A DNA stretch of 52,084 nt, taken from contig CAYNEI010000016.1 of assembly GCA_964396185.1 (NCBI GenBank), forward strand, positions 1-52,084, in the 5' to 3' direction. This DNA comes from CAYNEI01 sp964396185. Lineage in GTDB: Archaea > Thermoplasmatota > SW-10-69-26. This document shows positions 42,723 through 51,104 of the stretch, in pieces. Under the pieces are notes generated by a model that was not told the DNA's origin, did no database searches, and saw only the letters and a list, made by a program, of their open reading frames with translations. Both the position numbers and the translations under genes were made by a program. Numbering within the stretch: position 1 is the first letter of the stretch; each line of letters begins with the position of its first letter.

Positions 42723-44402
42723 TCACCCCGGGAGGATGGCGGCCAGCTCGGGTCCCTCGATGGCCACCCAGAGGGCGATGGCGTTGAAGGCCGTGTGCGC
42801 GGTGATGGGTGCCCAGAGGCTGGTCTTGCGGGTGAGGTAGCCGAAGAAGAGCCCGAGGGCGAATGGCAGGATGACTTGGAAGGGGGTGAGGTAGGTGGCG
42901 TGCAGGGCGCCGAAGAGGGCGGCTTGCCAGAAGTTGCCCGTGCGTTCGAGCAGGAACCCTCGGAAGTAGATCTCCTCGCCCAGGCCAGCCAAGGCCGCCA
43001 CGACCACGGCGAGCCATGGACGCGCGGCCAGCGCACCAGCGATGGCATCAGCCTGGGGGTTGTCGGCCACGTAGCCGACCTGCTGGAGGATGAAGCCGAG
43101 CAGGATCTGGGCGGCGAAGACCGCGATCACGGCCCCGATGCCCCAGGCCACCCCTCTCGGGAGCTTGCCGATGTCGAGGCGCAGTGAGCGCACCACACCG
43201 CGCATGCCCTCGCCGTCCACGAGCATGAGCCAGGTCACCGCGGCGGCCACGAAGAAGATCAAGTTGGCCACCAGGCTGGCCACGAGCCCAGCATCGCTGA
43301 GCGCGACCCCCTGGGCGGGGTGTCCCCCGCCGGACTGGAGCAGCCAGAACCCCTGGGCGGTGCTGATGATGGTGTTGCCGAAGACGAAGAAGAGGAAGAT
43401 GAGGTGGATGAACAGCCCGACGGCCTGGCCGCCCTTCGAGAGATCCACGCCGACGCGCCGCTTGAGCGTGGGGCTTGCGTGGTCGGGGAAAGCGCCGATC
43501 CACGTGAACAAGACGAGGAATGGGGTCAGCACGAGGGCGTAGGCGGTGGCTACAAGGGGGCGGGCGTCGAGCACGGAGCTGCCGGCTGGCCGCGGGCCCG
43601 CAGGTAAGAGGCGAAGGTCGCCCTCCTGGAGGACCGCTCGAGCCTCGCCTGCGACCAGGACGTAGATGGGCTCCCCGTGCTCGATGGTGCCGTTCCCGTT
43701 CAGGTCTCGGGCGGCGAGCTGGGTCTGGACCTCGAGCGCCTCGGTGGTGGTGTTGGCCTCGTCGTCGCCTGGCTCGACGAAGGTCCCTGGCTCGTTGGTG
43801 CGGTGGAACCCGAGACGCAGCGCTCCGGTGAGGTTCGTCGTGTCGATCCCCGTTCCCGTTCCCGTCGGCCGGTCGGTGGGGGCAAGGTAGAGCGGCTCGA
43901 GGGCGTCGTGCTGGCCATCGGCTTGTCTGTCGAGGGTGAGGGTCTGGTATCGGCCAGGCAGCGGGCGGATGTCCGTGTCGAGGTCGGTGTCGTTGGCTTG
44001 GACCGTGGAGCCGAAGGGGTGCGTCAGCTCGTTTCCGGAGGCGTCTGACGAACGCACGGGTGCAAGCCGCAGATCCCCCACGGTGACGGCGGAGGTTGAG
44101 GTAGAGGCCGAGGTTGAGGCCGAGGTGGAGGTGCAGGCAGCGGCGGTGAGGTAGACCTGGTCCCCTGGCCCGACGAGGCCATCGCCGGAACCATCTGCCC
44201 AGCAGACGTGGCCCGAGGCTTCCAGGGAGCTGCCGAGGCCGTAGGTGGCCGTGGCCTCCGAGGGTGCGGCGGTGAGCACGGCAGCGCCCAGATCCGCGTC
44301 GCTTTGTAGCGTACCGGGGATGAAGCCTGCTGGCCCGATGAGGATGAGCACGGCGAACAGGATCGCGGAGATGCGCACGCCGATGGAGATCGTGCTGGCC
44401 AC
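42723..44402 (-). CDS. CPBP-family intramembrane protease with an extracellular repeat domain
   Basis: The 559-residue protein begins at a GTG (44402) and has an N-terminal TM or signal segment (ISAILFAVLILIGPAGFIP), an extracellular domain of about 250 residues, and then seven to eight TM helices with the CPBP (Abi/CaaX protease) motifs GLGEEIYFRGFLLERTG, LFGALHATYLTPF and APITAHTAFNAIAL. The ectodomain has Ser/Thr-rich stretches (TSTSASTSASTSTSA) and segments such as LNGNGTIEHGEPIYVLVAGE...EGDLRLLP, matching the calcium-type repeats of the surface protein at 26447-28558. It likely cleaves membrane protein or sorting-tail substrates. The fusion of such an ectodomain to CPBP is unusual. Confidence 0.82.
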   Translation of the reverse strand: MASTISIGVRISAILFAVLILIGPAGFIPGTLQSDADLGAAVLTAAPSEATATYGLGSSLEASGHVCWADGSGDGLVGPGDQVYLTAAACTSTSASTSASTSTSAVTVGDLRLAPVRSSDASGNELTHPFGSTVQANDTDLDTDIRPLPGRYQTLTLDRQADGQHDALEPLYLAPTDRPTGTGTGIDTTNLTGALRLGFHRTNEPGTFVEPGDDEANTTTEALEVQTQLAARDLNGNGTIEHGEPIYVLVAGEARAVLQEGDLRLLPAGPRPAGSSVLDARPLVATAYALVLTPFLVLFTWIGAFPDHASPTLKRRVGVDLSKGGQAVGLFIHLIFLFFVFGNTIISTAQGFWLLQSGGGHPAQGVALSDAGLVASLVANLIFFVAAAVTWLMLVDGEGMRGVVRSLRLDIGKLPRGVAWGIGAVIAVFAAQILLGFILQQVGYVADNPQADAIAGALAARPWLAVVVAALAGLGEEIYFRGFLLERTGNFWQAALFGALHATYLTPFQVILPFALGLFFGYLTRKTSLWAPITAHTAFNAIALWVAIEGPELAAILPG

Positions 44403-44503
44403 GCGGGAGCCATGCGGGCCGGGCTGAAAAACCTGCCCGCCTGACCTTGCCCCGAGGAGCCCAAAGAGGCTAAATAGCCGGACTCGATTGCCCGGCCCCT
44501 CCT

Positions 44504-44577
44504 GGGCCCGTGGTCTAGTTGGCTATGACGTCGCCTTCACACGGCGAAGATCACCTGTTCAAATCAGGTCGGGCCCA
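44504..44577 (+). tRNA. tRNA-Val (CAC)
   Basis: The 74-nt tRNA has the acceptor GGGCCCG/CGGGCCC, anticodon stem TCGCC/GGCGA around the loop TTCACAC (anticodon CAC), T stem ACCTG/CAGGT around TTCAAAT, and discriminator A. A GGCTAAATAGCC palindromic TATA element lies at 44468-44479. It is followed directly by an integrase-bearing element and is the likely attachment gene. Confidence 0.94.
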
Positions 44578-44636
44578 CTCACTCCCATAAGGGGAGCGAG
44601 CTAACGAACAGCCCTCTGGGGGTTGACCTTCGTTAG
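44578..44636. terminator. Hairpins between tRNA-Val and the integrase
   Basis: Directly after the tRNA, CTCACTCCC and GGGGAGCGAG form a stem (44578-44600, one mismatch). CTAACGAA (44601-44608) pairs with TTCGTTAG (44629-44636), which includes the integrase stop. They probably end the two convergent transcripts. Confidence 0.45.
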
Positions 44637-45673
44637 TCTCGGGATGCGTTGCGGAGCGCCATGCGAGCGATCCAGTTCCGCCCGTGAACCTTCTCCAGGA
44701 TTCGGGCGTCATGCTCGTACTCGCTCCGTAGCATCTCGACACTCTCGTGACCAAGCCAGTCGGCGACTCGTCCATAGTCGTGGCTCCACTCGATGAGCCG
44801 AGCGTTCGCACACCAGTGGCGTCCAAGGTACGGGTGGAACTTGTCCGCCCACTCGATGCCTGAGGCCTCGACCTTCCTGTTCAGGAACATGCGGATCGAG
44901 CCGGGGCTGGGGAACGGTGTCCCGTTCGCTCGCAGGAACAAAGCGTCCTGCTCGCGGTTGGGGTCCACCTTGTCCCTCCACTTCAGGTAGTTGGCGATGC
45001 TCGGCCGGGTGGGTGCGGTGAGCATCCACTCCGGCTCGACGTAGAGCCGCCTGACGGGCGGCGGTCCGTTGCCGTCCCGCTTCTTGGGTTCCCGGATGAT
45101 GACCGTGCCCGCGGCTAGGTCCACGTCTGCGAGTTGGGCCACGTGGCCCTCGCTCGGCATGCGGACACCGTACCCGAAGCACCACAACAAGAGAGCCTTC
45201 GTGAGATGGTTCTCGTAGTTGTGGACGGGGTTCGGCGTGAAGTCCGCGTGGATCAGGTCGTAGACCTCGCTCGGGCTTGGAATCCACCGGGTTTTGTCCT
45301 TCGGTGGACTCGGCATCTTGGGCCACACAGCTTTCGGGATCATCAGGAACTTCCCGAGGGTCCGAATCGCTTTGTGGTCGTTGTGGAGGGCTCCATAATT
45401 GCAGCCCTCCTCTTCTTCCCGATAGTGGACGTAGAGGAAGAAACTCTTGACAAGGTCGGTTCGGGAACTCTCGATCTGGACGGGGAACACGTCGTGGCCC
45501 GCCATGAACCGGAGCTGACGGATGCGCTGGTCGATGGTCGTGTTCGCCAAGCGCTCCATCTTCTGTGCCCAGAACCTGAACTCTTCCCATGTCCACTCCT
45601 CTGGTTCGTCACCTAGTTGGTCGATTACGTGCCGGAGCCTAGACAGTTGGTGCGTCCAGGCTGTTTCCCACAT
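44633..45673 (-). CDS. Tyrosine recombinase / integrase
   Basis: The 346-residue protein has an N-terminal SAM-like helical domain (LRHVIDQLGDEPEEW... RQLRFMAGH) and a catalytic domain. The catalytic Arg is in FGYGVRMPSEGHVAQL (R171). Further active-site residues are H280 and R285 in FHPYLGRHWCANARLIEWS, the GH of ADWLGHESVEM (308-309), and the nucleophile Tyr in LRSEYEHDA (319). It cuts and rejoins DNA between attP and the tRNA-Val attB site. It lies immediately beside the tRNA with the 3' end toward it. The first 49 bases overlap the prim-pol gene, so a later start is possible. Confidence 0.85.
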   Translation of the reverse strand: MWETAWTHQLSRLRHVIDQLGDEPEEWTWEEFRFWAQKMERLANTTIDQRIRQLRFMAGHDVFPVQIESSRTDLVKSFFLYVHYREEEEGCNYGALHNDHKAIRTLGKFLMIPKAVWPKMPSPPKDKTRWIPSPSEVYDLIHADFTPNPVHNYENHLTKALLLWCFGYGVRMPSEGHVAQLADVDLAAGTVIIREPKKRDGNGPPPVRRLYVEPEWMLTAPTRPSIANYLKWRDKVDPNREQDALFLRANGTPFPSPGSIRMFLNRKVEASGIEWADKFHPYLGRHWCANARLIEWSHDYGRVADWLGHESVEMLRSEYEHDARILEKVHGRNWIARMALRNASRD

Positions 45674-47772
45674 GCTGAGGTCGGTTTCTTGGTGTGACCG
45701 TGCACCTCCAGCCGTGGTATAGGGGCGAGCTGTCTTGAGCGTTGCCGACGCGGTGGGCGTGGGGGTTCCTCCTCCGTTGCCCCGGGCGTTTCACTTTGGG
45801 ATCGGTGGAGGTCATCTGAATCGACGGGAAGGCTCGCCTTAAGCCTTACCAGATGTTCCGGTCCTCGCCCTTCGTAGAAGGATGTTGAGCTGGCCTCGTT
45901 GCTGGGTTCCGGATCGACCACGAGGGACACTTCCACGGGAGGCTCTGGCTCGTTGACCGTGGTCAGCGATGCCAGGCGCAGTAGCGCGTCTCGGATGCTC
46001 CCGTAGGCCTCCCTGCGTCCGCCTGTGAAGACAACGGGGACGCCTGGCTGGCCAGGGGCAACCCGGGGCATGCCGTCCATCCTGGCCCAGCCAGGGACCT
46101 CACAGCAGCCCAGGGCGGTCACGTGCTTTCGCCCCTTCGCGCGGGCGACGAACGCGCGGACCGAGTCGGGATCAGGAGACGTGATGGGTTGCTGCCAAGG
46201 TACATCTCCCTCCGATGAGGATCGTTGGGAAAGGTATCCCATATAGACCATCTTAGCTTGCTTACCTGAACTTACGGGGCGTACTGAGACCAGGAAATCA
46301 TCCTTCCCTGAACCATCGAGTTCGTTGCCCAAGGTATCCGCGTCCAAGCCTTTCACCAGGATGAGGAAGCCGTTCGGAATCCGGACCTGGAACCCTGCCG
46401 CCCCTTGTCCGAGAACCCGCTTGGCAGAACGGTTCACCCGACGGCGGACCCGGTTGCTCACCAAGGCCGCGTCATCGGTGCCCCGGACAACGATACACGT
46501 TCGCATGCTGTGCTCGTCCACCGCCCATCGAACGAACTCGGATCGGTACCTGAACGCGAAGTGGGCGCGACACGACTCGCACCGCTTGCAGCGGATCAAA
46601 CGGTCCTCGCCCCTCACCCCAACGAACGCTTGTCGGCGCCTGTCTAGAGTCCCGCCTGACGCCCACTCGGCGCACGGGAACAAATCGCGATCCTCCTCAA
46701 CGATACAGGGTCCCCTGGGCTTCTCAACACCTGGCACACCGCTCGGGCCGGGTGGATCCCGGTAGGCGCTCGCCACCGTGCGTCGAAGCGCATCCCGATC
46801 CGCTGTTTGGAGGGGTCGAGACGATTCGCCGTCCGAGGATCGGCACAGCAGCGCGTCTAGGTGAAGAACGATTTTCCACGCGAGTTCGAGGGGAGGTGGA
46901 ATCAAGAGGCCCCGTAGGCCGCGAGCGATAGCGTGGAGCGTCGTGTTCCGAGAGCCTTCCAGGATCGGGCCTTGCCTCCGCTTCTCCTCGATGAAGTCGC
47001 GGACCATCGTAGTCACGTGCGCCGGGGTCGTGGAGAGGCCGTCTGAACCTACGCACAGGAGATCCAGGGTGACTAGCGGGCCCTGGTACTCCTGCCAGAG
47101 GTTGCCCCATCGCTTCGAGGAATCCGGGCCACTGCCCTGCCGTGGCGGCCTGCGAGCGAGGAGGTCGAGCAACGGGTTCGGCGCCATGGGAACCCGCCCC
47201 GAGCGGTGGCGGTACGTGCCATCCGGCCGGTCACCGACCACGAGCACGAACCCGCCTTGGGTCTTCACGTCGATGCCCGGGAACCCAAGGAGGGACCCGT
47301 TCCGAACCTCGGTCCCTAGAGGGACGCGGAAATAGAGATGGAAGCCGCCTCCCGGGGTGTCCGTTCGTCGCTGATCGCTCGGTAGTGAACCGATCTCCGC
47401 GGTGAGGCGTTCAAAGCTGTCGAGTCCCCCGTGCCTCGGATCGATGTCGAGGACGAGCTCCGTGACCGCGACTGCGAGGTTGTGCCCCGCCCGTCGCCAC
47501 GAGAGCGCTTGAACCGGGTCCCGCGTGGTCATCTGGGAGGGTGGCTTCGTGAGAGGATGCTTGCCTGGGTCTGAGCACGATGTGGTCCTGAAGCAGGTGG
47601 GCGATCCATCAGGCTGGACCCCGCAGAAGGCTGTAAGCGAGTACCCATGAGCTGAGAGGTCACGGATAGTGACTTCCTCGGTCCCTGGCCTACCGGACCG
47701 GTCCAGAGAGGTAGCTTTATGGCGTAGTAGAGCAGCGTTCACTATCGGGGACCTCCGTCGGCCCATCTCCAT
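45625..47772 (-). CDS. Bifunctional primase-polymerase type replication protein with Cys cluster
   Basis: The 715-residue protein has an N-terminal prim-pol domain (PF09250 type): GKHPLTKPPSQMTTRDPVQ, the catalytic LVLDIDPRHGG (D109, D111), TDTPGGGFHLYFRVP (H145), and FPGIDVKTQGGFVLVVG (166-180). A helical middle region (VTTMVRDFIEEKRRQG, ARGLRGLLIPPPLELAWK) resembles primase C-terminal helices. At about 395-401 a CKRCESC cluster precedes a segment EFVRWAVDEHSMRTCIVV that I cannot place. No helicase P-loop is visible. It likely initiates replication of the element by primer synthesis. The ATG at 47772 lies within the 3' end of the small upstream gene (56-base overlap). Confidence 0.75.
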   Translation of the reverse strand: MEMGRRRSPIVNAALLRHKATSLDRSGRPGTEEVTIRDLSAHGYSLTAFCGVQPDGSPTCFRTTSCSDPGKHPLTKPPSQMTTRDPVQALSWRRAGHNLAVAVTELVLDIDPRHGGLDSFERLTAEIGSLPSDQRRTDTPGGGFHLYFRVPLGTEVRNGSLLGFPGIDVKTQGGFVLVVGDRPDGTYRHRSGRVPMAPNPLLDLLARRPPRQGSGPDSSKRWGNLWQEYQGPLVTLDLLCVGSDGLSTTPAHVTTMVRDFIEEKRRQGPILEGSRNTTLHAIARGLRGLLIPPPLELAWKIVLHLDALLCRSSDGESSRPLQTADRDALRRTVASAYRDPPGPSGVPGVEKPRGPCIVEEDRDLFPCAEWASGGTLDRRRQAFVGVRGEDRLIRCKRCESCRAHFAFRYRSEFVRWAVDEHSMRTCIVVRGTDDAALVSNRVRRRVNRSAKRVLGQGAAGFQVRIPNGFLILVKGLDADTLGNELDGSGKDDFLVSVRPVSSGKQAKMVYMGYLSQRSSSEGDVPWQQPITSPDPDSVRAFVARAKGRKHVTALGCCEVPGWARMDGMPRVAPGQPGVPVVFTGGRREAYGSIRDALLRLASLTTVNEPEPPVEVSLVVDPEPSNEASSTSFYEGRGPEHLVRLKASLPVDSDDLHRSQSETPGATEEEPPRPPRRQRSRQLAPIPRLEVHGHTKKPTSACGKQPGRTNCLGSGT

Positions 47773-47965
47773 CCTTGCGCTTCGGTGGCTCCCCCCTCCC
47801 CTTCCCCTCGGCTCCCTCCTCTCGCAGACGCTTGACGTGTGCGCGGACCGCTTCTGTCGCGTGAGGCGTGAGGTAGCCCCAATACCGACCGTACCGATCT
47901 ATGAGGATGGATCGGAGATCGTCGAGTGCATCCTGCTCGACTTGCACCAAACTTGGGCCAGCCAT
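47717..47965 (-). CDS. Small element protein upstream of prim-pol
   Basis: This 82-residue protein starts MAGPSLVQVEQDALDDLRSI and contains HATEAVRAHVKRLREEG, a helical fold without a recognised family. The ATG at 47965 lies 27 nt after a TTTTAAA box, consistent with a leaderless start. Its 3' end overlaps the prim-pol gene by 56 bases. By position it may regulate or load the replication protein. The C-terminal tail is polar and Gly/Lys-rich. Confidence 0.6.
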   Translation of the reverse strand: MAGPSLVQVEQDALDDLRSILIDRYGRYWGYLTPHATEAVRAHVKRLREEGAEGKGRGEPPKRKDGDGPTEVPDSERCSTTP

Positions 47966-48060
47966 GGTTTCCTTGGCGAGGGCCTCGGATTTAAAAGCTC
48001 AGTAACGGTCCGGCTCTTTCAGACCAGATTAGAAGACTAGCGCGAGCAGAGAGTCAACCC

Positions 48061-48234
48061 ATGGCCCTGCCGCCCGATCCACGACGACTCGGTAGATGTC
48101 CGCTCCCAGGTGACCAAGACGAAAGCGTGTGTCGCCAACGACAGCTCCGGCGAGGTGCATCCCCCAAGCAGGCCCGGAAGGCTTGTCAGATCATGTCCGA
48201 GGAGCTGCGGAAGCACTGCCGTTCCCGCGACTAG
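48061..48234 (+). CDS. Small hypothetical element protein
   Basis: A 57-codon frame from the ATG at 48061 encodes MALPPDPRRLGRCPLPGD and ends KQARKACQIMSEELRKHCRS before the stop, with Arg, Lys and Cys enrichment. An ATTAGAAG box lies about 30 nt before the ATG, as for other element genes. It lies divergent from the gene at 47717-47965. No family is recognised; a small DNA-binding role is possible but unsupported. Confidence 0.4.
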   Translation: MALPPDPRRLGRCPLPGDQDESVCRQRQLRRGASPKQARKACQIMSEELRKHCRSRD

Positions 48235-48273
48235 ACGCAACGTTAAGTCCTCCGACCTCGGAGAGTGAGGCTG

Positions 48274-48774
48274 ATGGTCCTCCATTACTCCGGCCGGAAG
48301 AAGATGCTGTTCACGGAACTCGATGCTCCGACGGCCGAGCGGCTCGAACACCTTGTTCGCCGATCCGGCCAAGGGGACACTGCTCTTGAAGCGGTCGTGA
48401 ACCGTGCCCTGACGGCGTACTTGAAGGACCATCCCGACTCGGTCCCCTGCGGCTGCGGGGGAGCGGGTCCTTGCGGCTGCTCGGGATCGCGGCCATCGCG
48501 CGCCATTGCACCTCGGGCCCGAGCTAACCGAGCAGTCGGAGGACCCTCTCAACTAGGCCCGCTCATGAGCGAGGCAGTCCTCGAATCCCAGCAGGAGCGA
48601 GCGTTCGAACTCGCGCGTCAGATGTTCGAGGCGCCTGAGGACCGATCCTCCCCGTTCGGGATGGCCACACCCCAACCCCCCTCGCGCATCGAGGAGGTTG
48701 CAAGCGTCGAGGATGCCGCGTTCCGAGATGCGGAACGCATGTTCCGAGAGAACCCTCGACCGTACCAACACTAG
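48274..48774 (+). CDS. Element protein with RHH-like N-terminus
   Basis: From the ATG at 48274 this 166-residue protein begins MVLHYSGRKKMLFTELDAPT, with helices AERLEHLVRRSGQGDTALE and VVNRALTAYLKDHPD that fit an RHH-type DNA-binding domain. A Gly/Cys-rich linker (CGCGGAGPCGCSGS) follows, then a helical C-terminus with an internal repeat: ERAFELARQMFEAPEDRSS and AAFRDAERMFRENPRPY. A CGTTAAG box lies about 29 nt upstream. The Cys-Gly-Cys motif might bind metal. It is probably a regulator of element genes. Confidence 0.55.
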   Translation: MVLHYSGRKKMLFTELDAPTAERLEHLVRRSGQGDTALEAVVNRALTAYLKDHPDSVPCGCGGAGPCGCSGSRPSRAIAPRARANRAVGGPSQLGPLMSEAVLESQQERAFELARQMFEAPEDRSSPFGMATPQPPSRIEEVASVEDAAFRDAERMFRENPRPYQH

Positions 48775-48776
48775 AG

Positions 48777-48971
48777 GTGGTTATCCTGCGGTTCATCGCG
48801 AATTCCCAGGTTCGAGAACAAGTCGTAGGCGCGAGCAACTGGACGGATAGACAGTGTACCGAGTTCAGGACGGCCTATGAGGCTGCTTACGAGGGCGCGT
48901 GCAAGAAGGCGAAGGGGCTAGGGCAGAGGGAGAACTGCGCCTTCGCGTTCGGTCGAGCAGCCACGAAATAG
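48777..48971 (+). CDS. Small hypothetical element protein
   Basis: This 64-residue frame starts at a GTG two bases after the stop of the previous gene, preceded by CTAGAG. It reads MVILRFIANSQVREQVVGAS and has two cysteines in ACKKAKGLGQRENCAFAFGR. It is not recognised. Its close spacing suggests coupled translation with the upstream gene. Confidence 0.45.
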   Translation: MVILRFIANSQVREQVVGASNWTDRQCTEFRTAYEAAYEGACKKAKGLGQRENCAFAFGRAATK

Positions 48972-49007
48972 GGGAACCCCAAGGACGCGGGTCCGTAGTA
49001 GGCACGA

Positions 49008-49364
49008 CTAGCCGGGCGGTGCCTTCGGCTCCCATTCGGGGGCTAGGGCTTTGAGCCAGTCCACATCCTCGGCCTCCCGAGTTAAGGCCTGCTTGATAGT
49101 CGAGTGAAGGGCAGTGTACTCTGTTGGATCGAGCGGGTTCGAGAACCTCACCCGGACCTTGTAGCGCCCGCCTGGACCCGCCCCAGGATGGTCCGCGTTC
49201 ACTCGTTGATCTTGGACGGAACTCACGCCGCCAAGAGCGTTCATGATGCACCCTTGTGTCTCCACTCGGAGTTCCCCTATGCTCCGATCTACTACTGCGG
49301 CCTCTTCGAACTCCGCCCACACACCGAACTCTAACCCTGGATACACGTCGTCACCGTCGCCCAT
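49008..49364 (-). CDS. Hypothetical element protein
   Basis: The 118-residue product starts MGDGDDVYPGLEFGVWAEFE and has a beta-rich middle (RYKVRVRFSNPLDPTEYTAL) and a C-terminus LKALAPEWEPKAPPG. The ATG at 49364 is about 27 nt from a CTTTTTC box on the minus strand, so a leaderless start is likely. No domain is recognised. It is well balanced in composition, unlike a shadow frame. Confidence 0.55.
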   Translation of the reverse strand: MGDGDDVYPGLEFGVWAEFEEAAVVDRSIGELRVETQGCIMNALGGVSSVQDQRVNADHPGAGPGGRYKVRVRFSNPLDPTEYTALHSTIKQALTREAEDVDWLKALAPEWEPKAPPG

Positions 49365-49439
49365 AGTGGGGGAGAGAGTAGAACGGTGAAAAAGCTGCCC
49401 CCTGAGCTCTATAGTGAGGGCGCCTGCGGCAGGCCCCTG

Positions 49440-49631
49440 TCACGACCACCCTGGGGGTTGGAGGGCCTCCGGATGGAACTCTGCGGACTTCACCCCCTCG
49501 TCTGAGAACCACTGGCATGAGACCCACGGTGTGCCGTCATTCGCCGCGCCGACAGCGCGAACCGTCATCTTGGGTCCCCCTGACTTGAGCTGGACAACTT
49601 CGCCTATAGATAGGATGTTTTCATCATCCAT
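49440..49631 (-). CDS. DUF2158 (YodC-like) protein
   Basis: The 63-residue protein IGEVVQLKSGGPKMTVRAVG...VSCQWFSDEGVKSAEFHPEAL matches the small DUF2158 family in its LKSGGPxMTV motif and CQWF core. The family is common in bacterial mobile elements; the function is unknown. The ATG at 49631 lies 26 nt after a CTAAATAC box, another leaderless start. It is rare in archaea, suggesting transfer. Confidence 0.75.
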   Translation of the reverse strand: MDDENILSIGEVVQLKSGGPKMTVRAVGAANDGTPWVSCQWFSDEGVKSAEFHPEALQPPGWS

Positions 49632-49776
49632 ACGGGCTGATTGCCAACGGGGTATTTAGAGGGTAGAGGGGAGGGGGCGCCGAAACTGTTCATCTCCGAA
49701 CCGAGTACCCCCACCCCCCTGACTCGTGATATGAGCCCGATCGGTACTGCCGCGGAGTTGGGGTCCCGTGTGGGGA

Positions 49777-50049
49777 TCAGGCGTCTAGGAACTGGAGTGC
49801 GAACCCGAGGACGATCAGCACGAGGCCCGCCACTTCGGAGAGCGTGTACCACATGTACCTTTGTCGATAGGCTTGCTCCTCCCGATTGGTGGACTCCTCG
49901 CCGGGCGCAATGTGCGCGTACCGCGTCCGCATGGTTTCCTTGGCTCGCCCACGCCAACCCTTCTGGAACAGAGTGACCAGAGGTTCTATGGCGAACAAAG
50001 GGAACCCAACTAGCTCCAACGCGATACCTATCTCGGTTAGCGTGAGCAC
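49777..50049 (-). CDS. Small two-TM membrane protein
   Basis: This 90-residue product has two hydrophobic segments (GIALELVGFPLFAIEPLVTLF and SEVAGLVLIVLGFALQFL) with a charged loop RAKETMRTRYAHIAPGEESTNREEQAYRQRY cut here into its visible parts: basic first, then acidic. It starts at a GTG (50049). No family is recognised. It could be an element-encoded envelope or maintenance factor. Confidence 0.5.
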   Translation of the reverse strand: MLTLTEIGIALELVGFPLFAIEPLVTLFQKGWRGRAKETMRTRYAHIAPGEESTNREEQAYRQRYMWYTLSEVAGLVLIVLGFALQFLDA

Positions 50050-50141
50050 GCGTGAACGAGAAGACGCGCTGTAGAAACCCTCTTCGGAATGGGGGACACC
50101 TTGCCAATGCGTAGGCCTTGAAATAGCTCTGCTATCAGCAT

Positions 50142-50360
50142 TCAGGGTTCCTGAAACACGTCCCCATATGCTGCGCGAACCTCACTTAAGATTCCGTGGA
50201 CGAGGCCTGGCCAGTCCTCGCGCTCGACCCGCGTGACGGGCCCCGTGGGTGTTTCGCTGTCAATGCTCGCCTTCCAGGGTTCGAACGTAGCGAGCATGTA
50301 GTGGAACAACGCTTCAATCTCAGGATTATCCAGGCGCAGCACAAGCCTTGGCTCGGTCAT
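50142..50360 (-). CDS. Small hypothetical element protein
   Basis: From the ATG at 50360 this 72-residue product reads MTEPRLVLRLDNPEIEALFH and PWKASIDSETPTGPVTRVER, then GLVHGILSEVRAAYGDVFQE. It looks like a compact alpha-beta protein but no family is recognised. A TTG two codons upstream is an alternative. The composition is coding-like, but support is limited. Confidence 0.45.
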   Translation of the reverse strand: MTEPRLVLRLDNPEIEALFHYMLATFEPWKASIDSETPTGPVTRVEREDWPGLVHGILSEVRAAYGDVFQEP

Positions 50361-50480
50361 CGACAAGCCATGCCCTCGGGTCCTATCAAGACATCCCCTC
50401 AGGGAGTCTGGGGGAGTTGCTGGGGCGGGTACCTATGGTCAGAAATCGACCGTTTTCGAACCCCCTCCTACAAGCAGGGT

Positions 50481-51104
50481 TCAGGTATAAGCACCGGCCC
50501 CCTCCCTTTTCTGACCCCCCTCGATGGTCGCCCTCCGCGCCTCCGGGCTATCTTGCTTGCACGAGCCACACACCGGTACCCGGTCACCGCTCACCTTCGC
50601 GTAGAGTGTCTCACGCCTCTCTTGCCCGCACACCCGACAGACCTTGCGGGGGCGCCCAAGCTTCACGCCCGACCGCCTCCGAGCCTCCAGGGCCTCCTTG
50701 GTTCGCTCTGAGATCAAGTCGGCCTCCAGCTCTGCAATGATGCCCAGGAAGTTCACCAGCGCCTTGCTCATCGAGTCGTTCGGATTGAACCGAAGGCCTT
50801 GGCCCACCGCGTGGAAGTCAACGCCTAGCCCGTGGAGTTCCTCGATGGTCCGCCGCAGGTCCAGAAGGGACCGAGCCCACCTGTCGATCTTGACAACCGC
50901 AACAGCGTGGACGTGGTGCCCCCGCGCTCGGCGCATGATATGATCCAGGCCCGCCCGGTTCGAGTTCCGGCCACTCGCCACGTCTGCTTCCTCTAAGGCA
51001 ACCTCGAACCCCTGGCGCTTGACCCACTCGCGGAGCCGGTCAAGCTGAGGCTCGGGGTCCTGATCCGGGGTGCTCACGCGGGCATAGAGGGCCACTCGCT
51101 TCAT
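50481..51104 (-). CDS. Serine recombinase (resolvase/invertase) with C-terminal zinc finger
   Basis: The 207-residue protein begins MKRVALYARVSTPDQDPEPQ, with the catalytic Ser in ARVSTPDQ. It has the resolvase motifs VVKIDRWARSLLDLRRTIEE and FLGIIAELEADLISERTKEAL, then an ARRRSGVKLGRPRK hinge. In place of a usual HTH domain there is a four-Cys motif in CRVCGQ and CGSCKQ, which may bind DNA or zinc. Its stop is followed by the element regulatory region. It may invert DNA, resolve dimers or integrate. The start overlaps the AbrB-like gene by four bases. Confidence 0.85.
   Translation of the reverse strand: MKRVALYARVSTPDQDPEPQLDRLREWVKRQGFEVALEEADVASGRNSNRAGLDHIMRRARGHHVHAVAVVKIDRWARSLLDLRRTIEELHGLGVDFHAVGQGLRFNPNDSMSKALVNFLGIIAELEADLISERTKEALEARRRSGVKLGRPRKVCRVCGQERRETLYAKVSGDRVPVCGSCKQDSPEARRATIEGGQKREGAGAYT

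Noticed and set aside
48037..48552. 171-residue minus-strand frame
   Set aside because: It is complementary to the RHH-like gene and a small leaderless gene; its composition is shadow-like.
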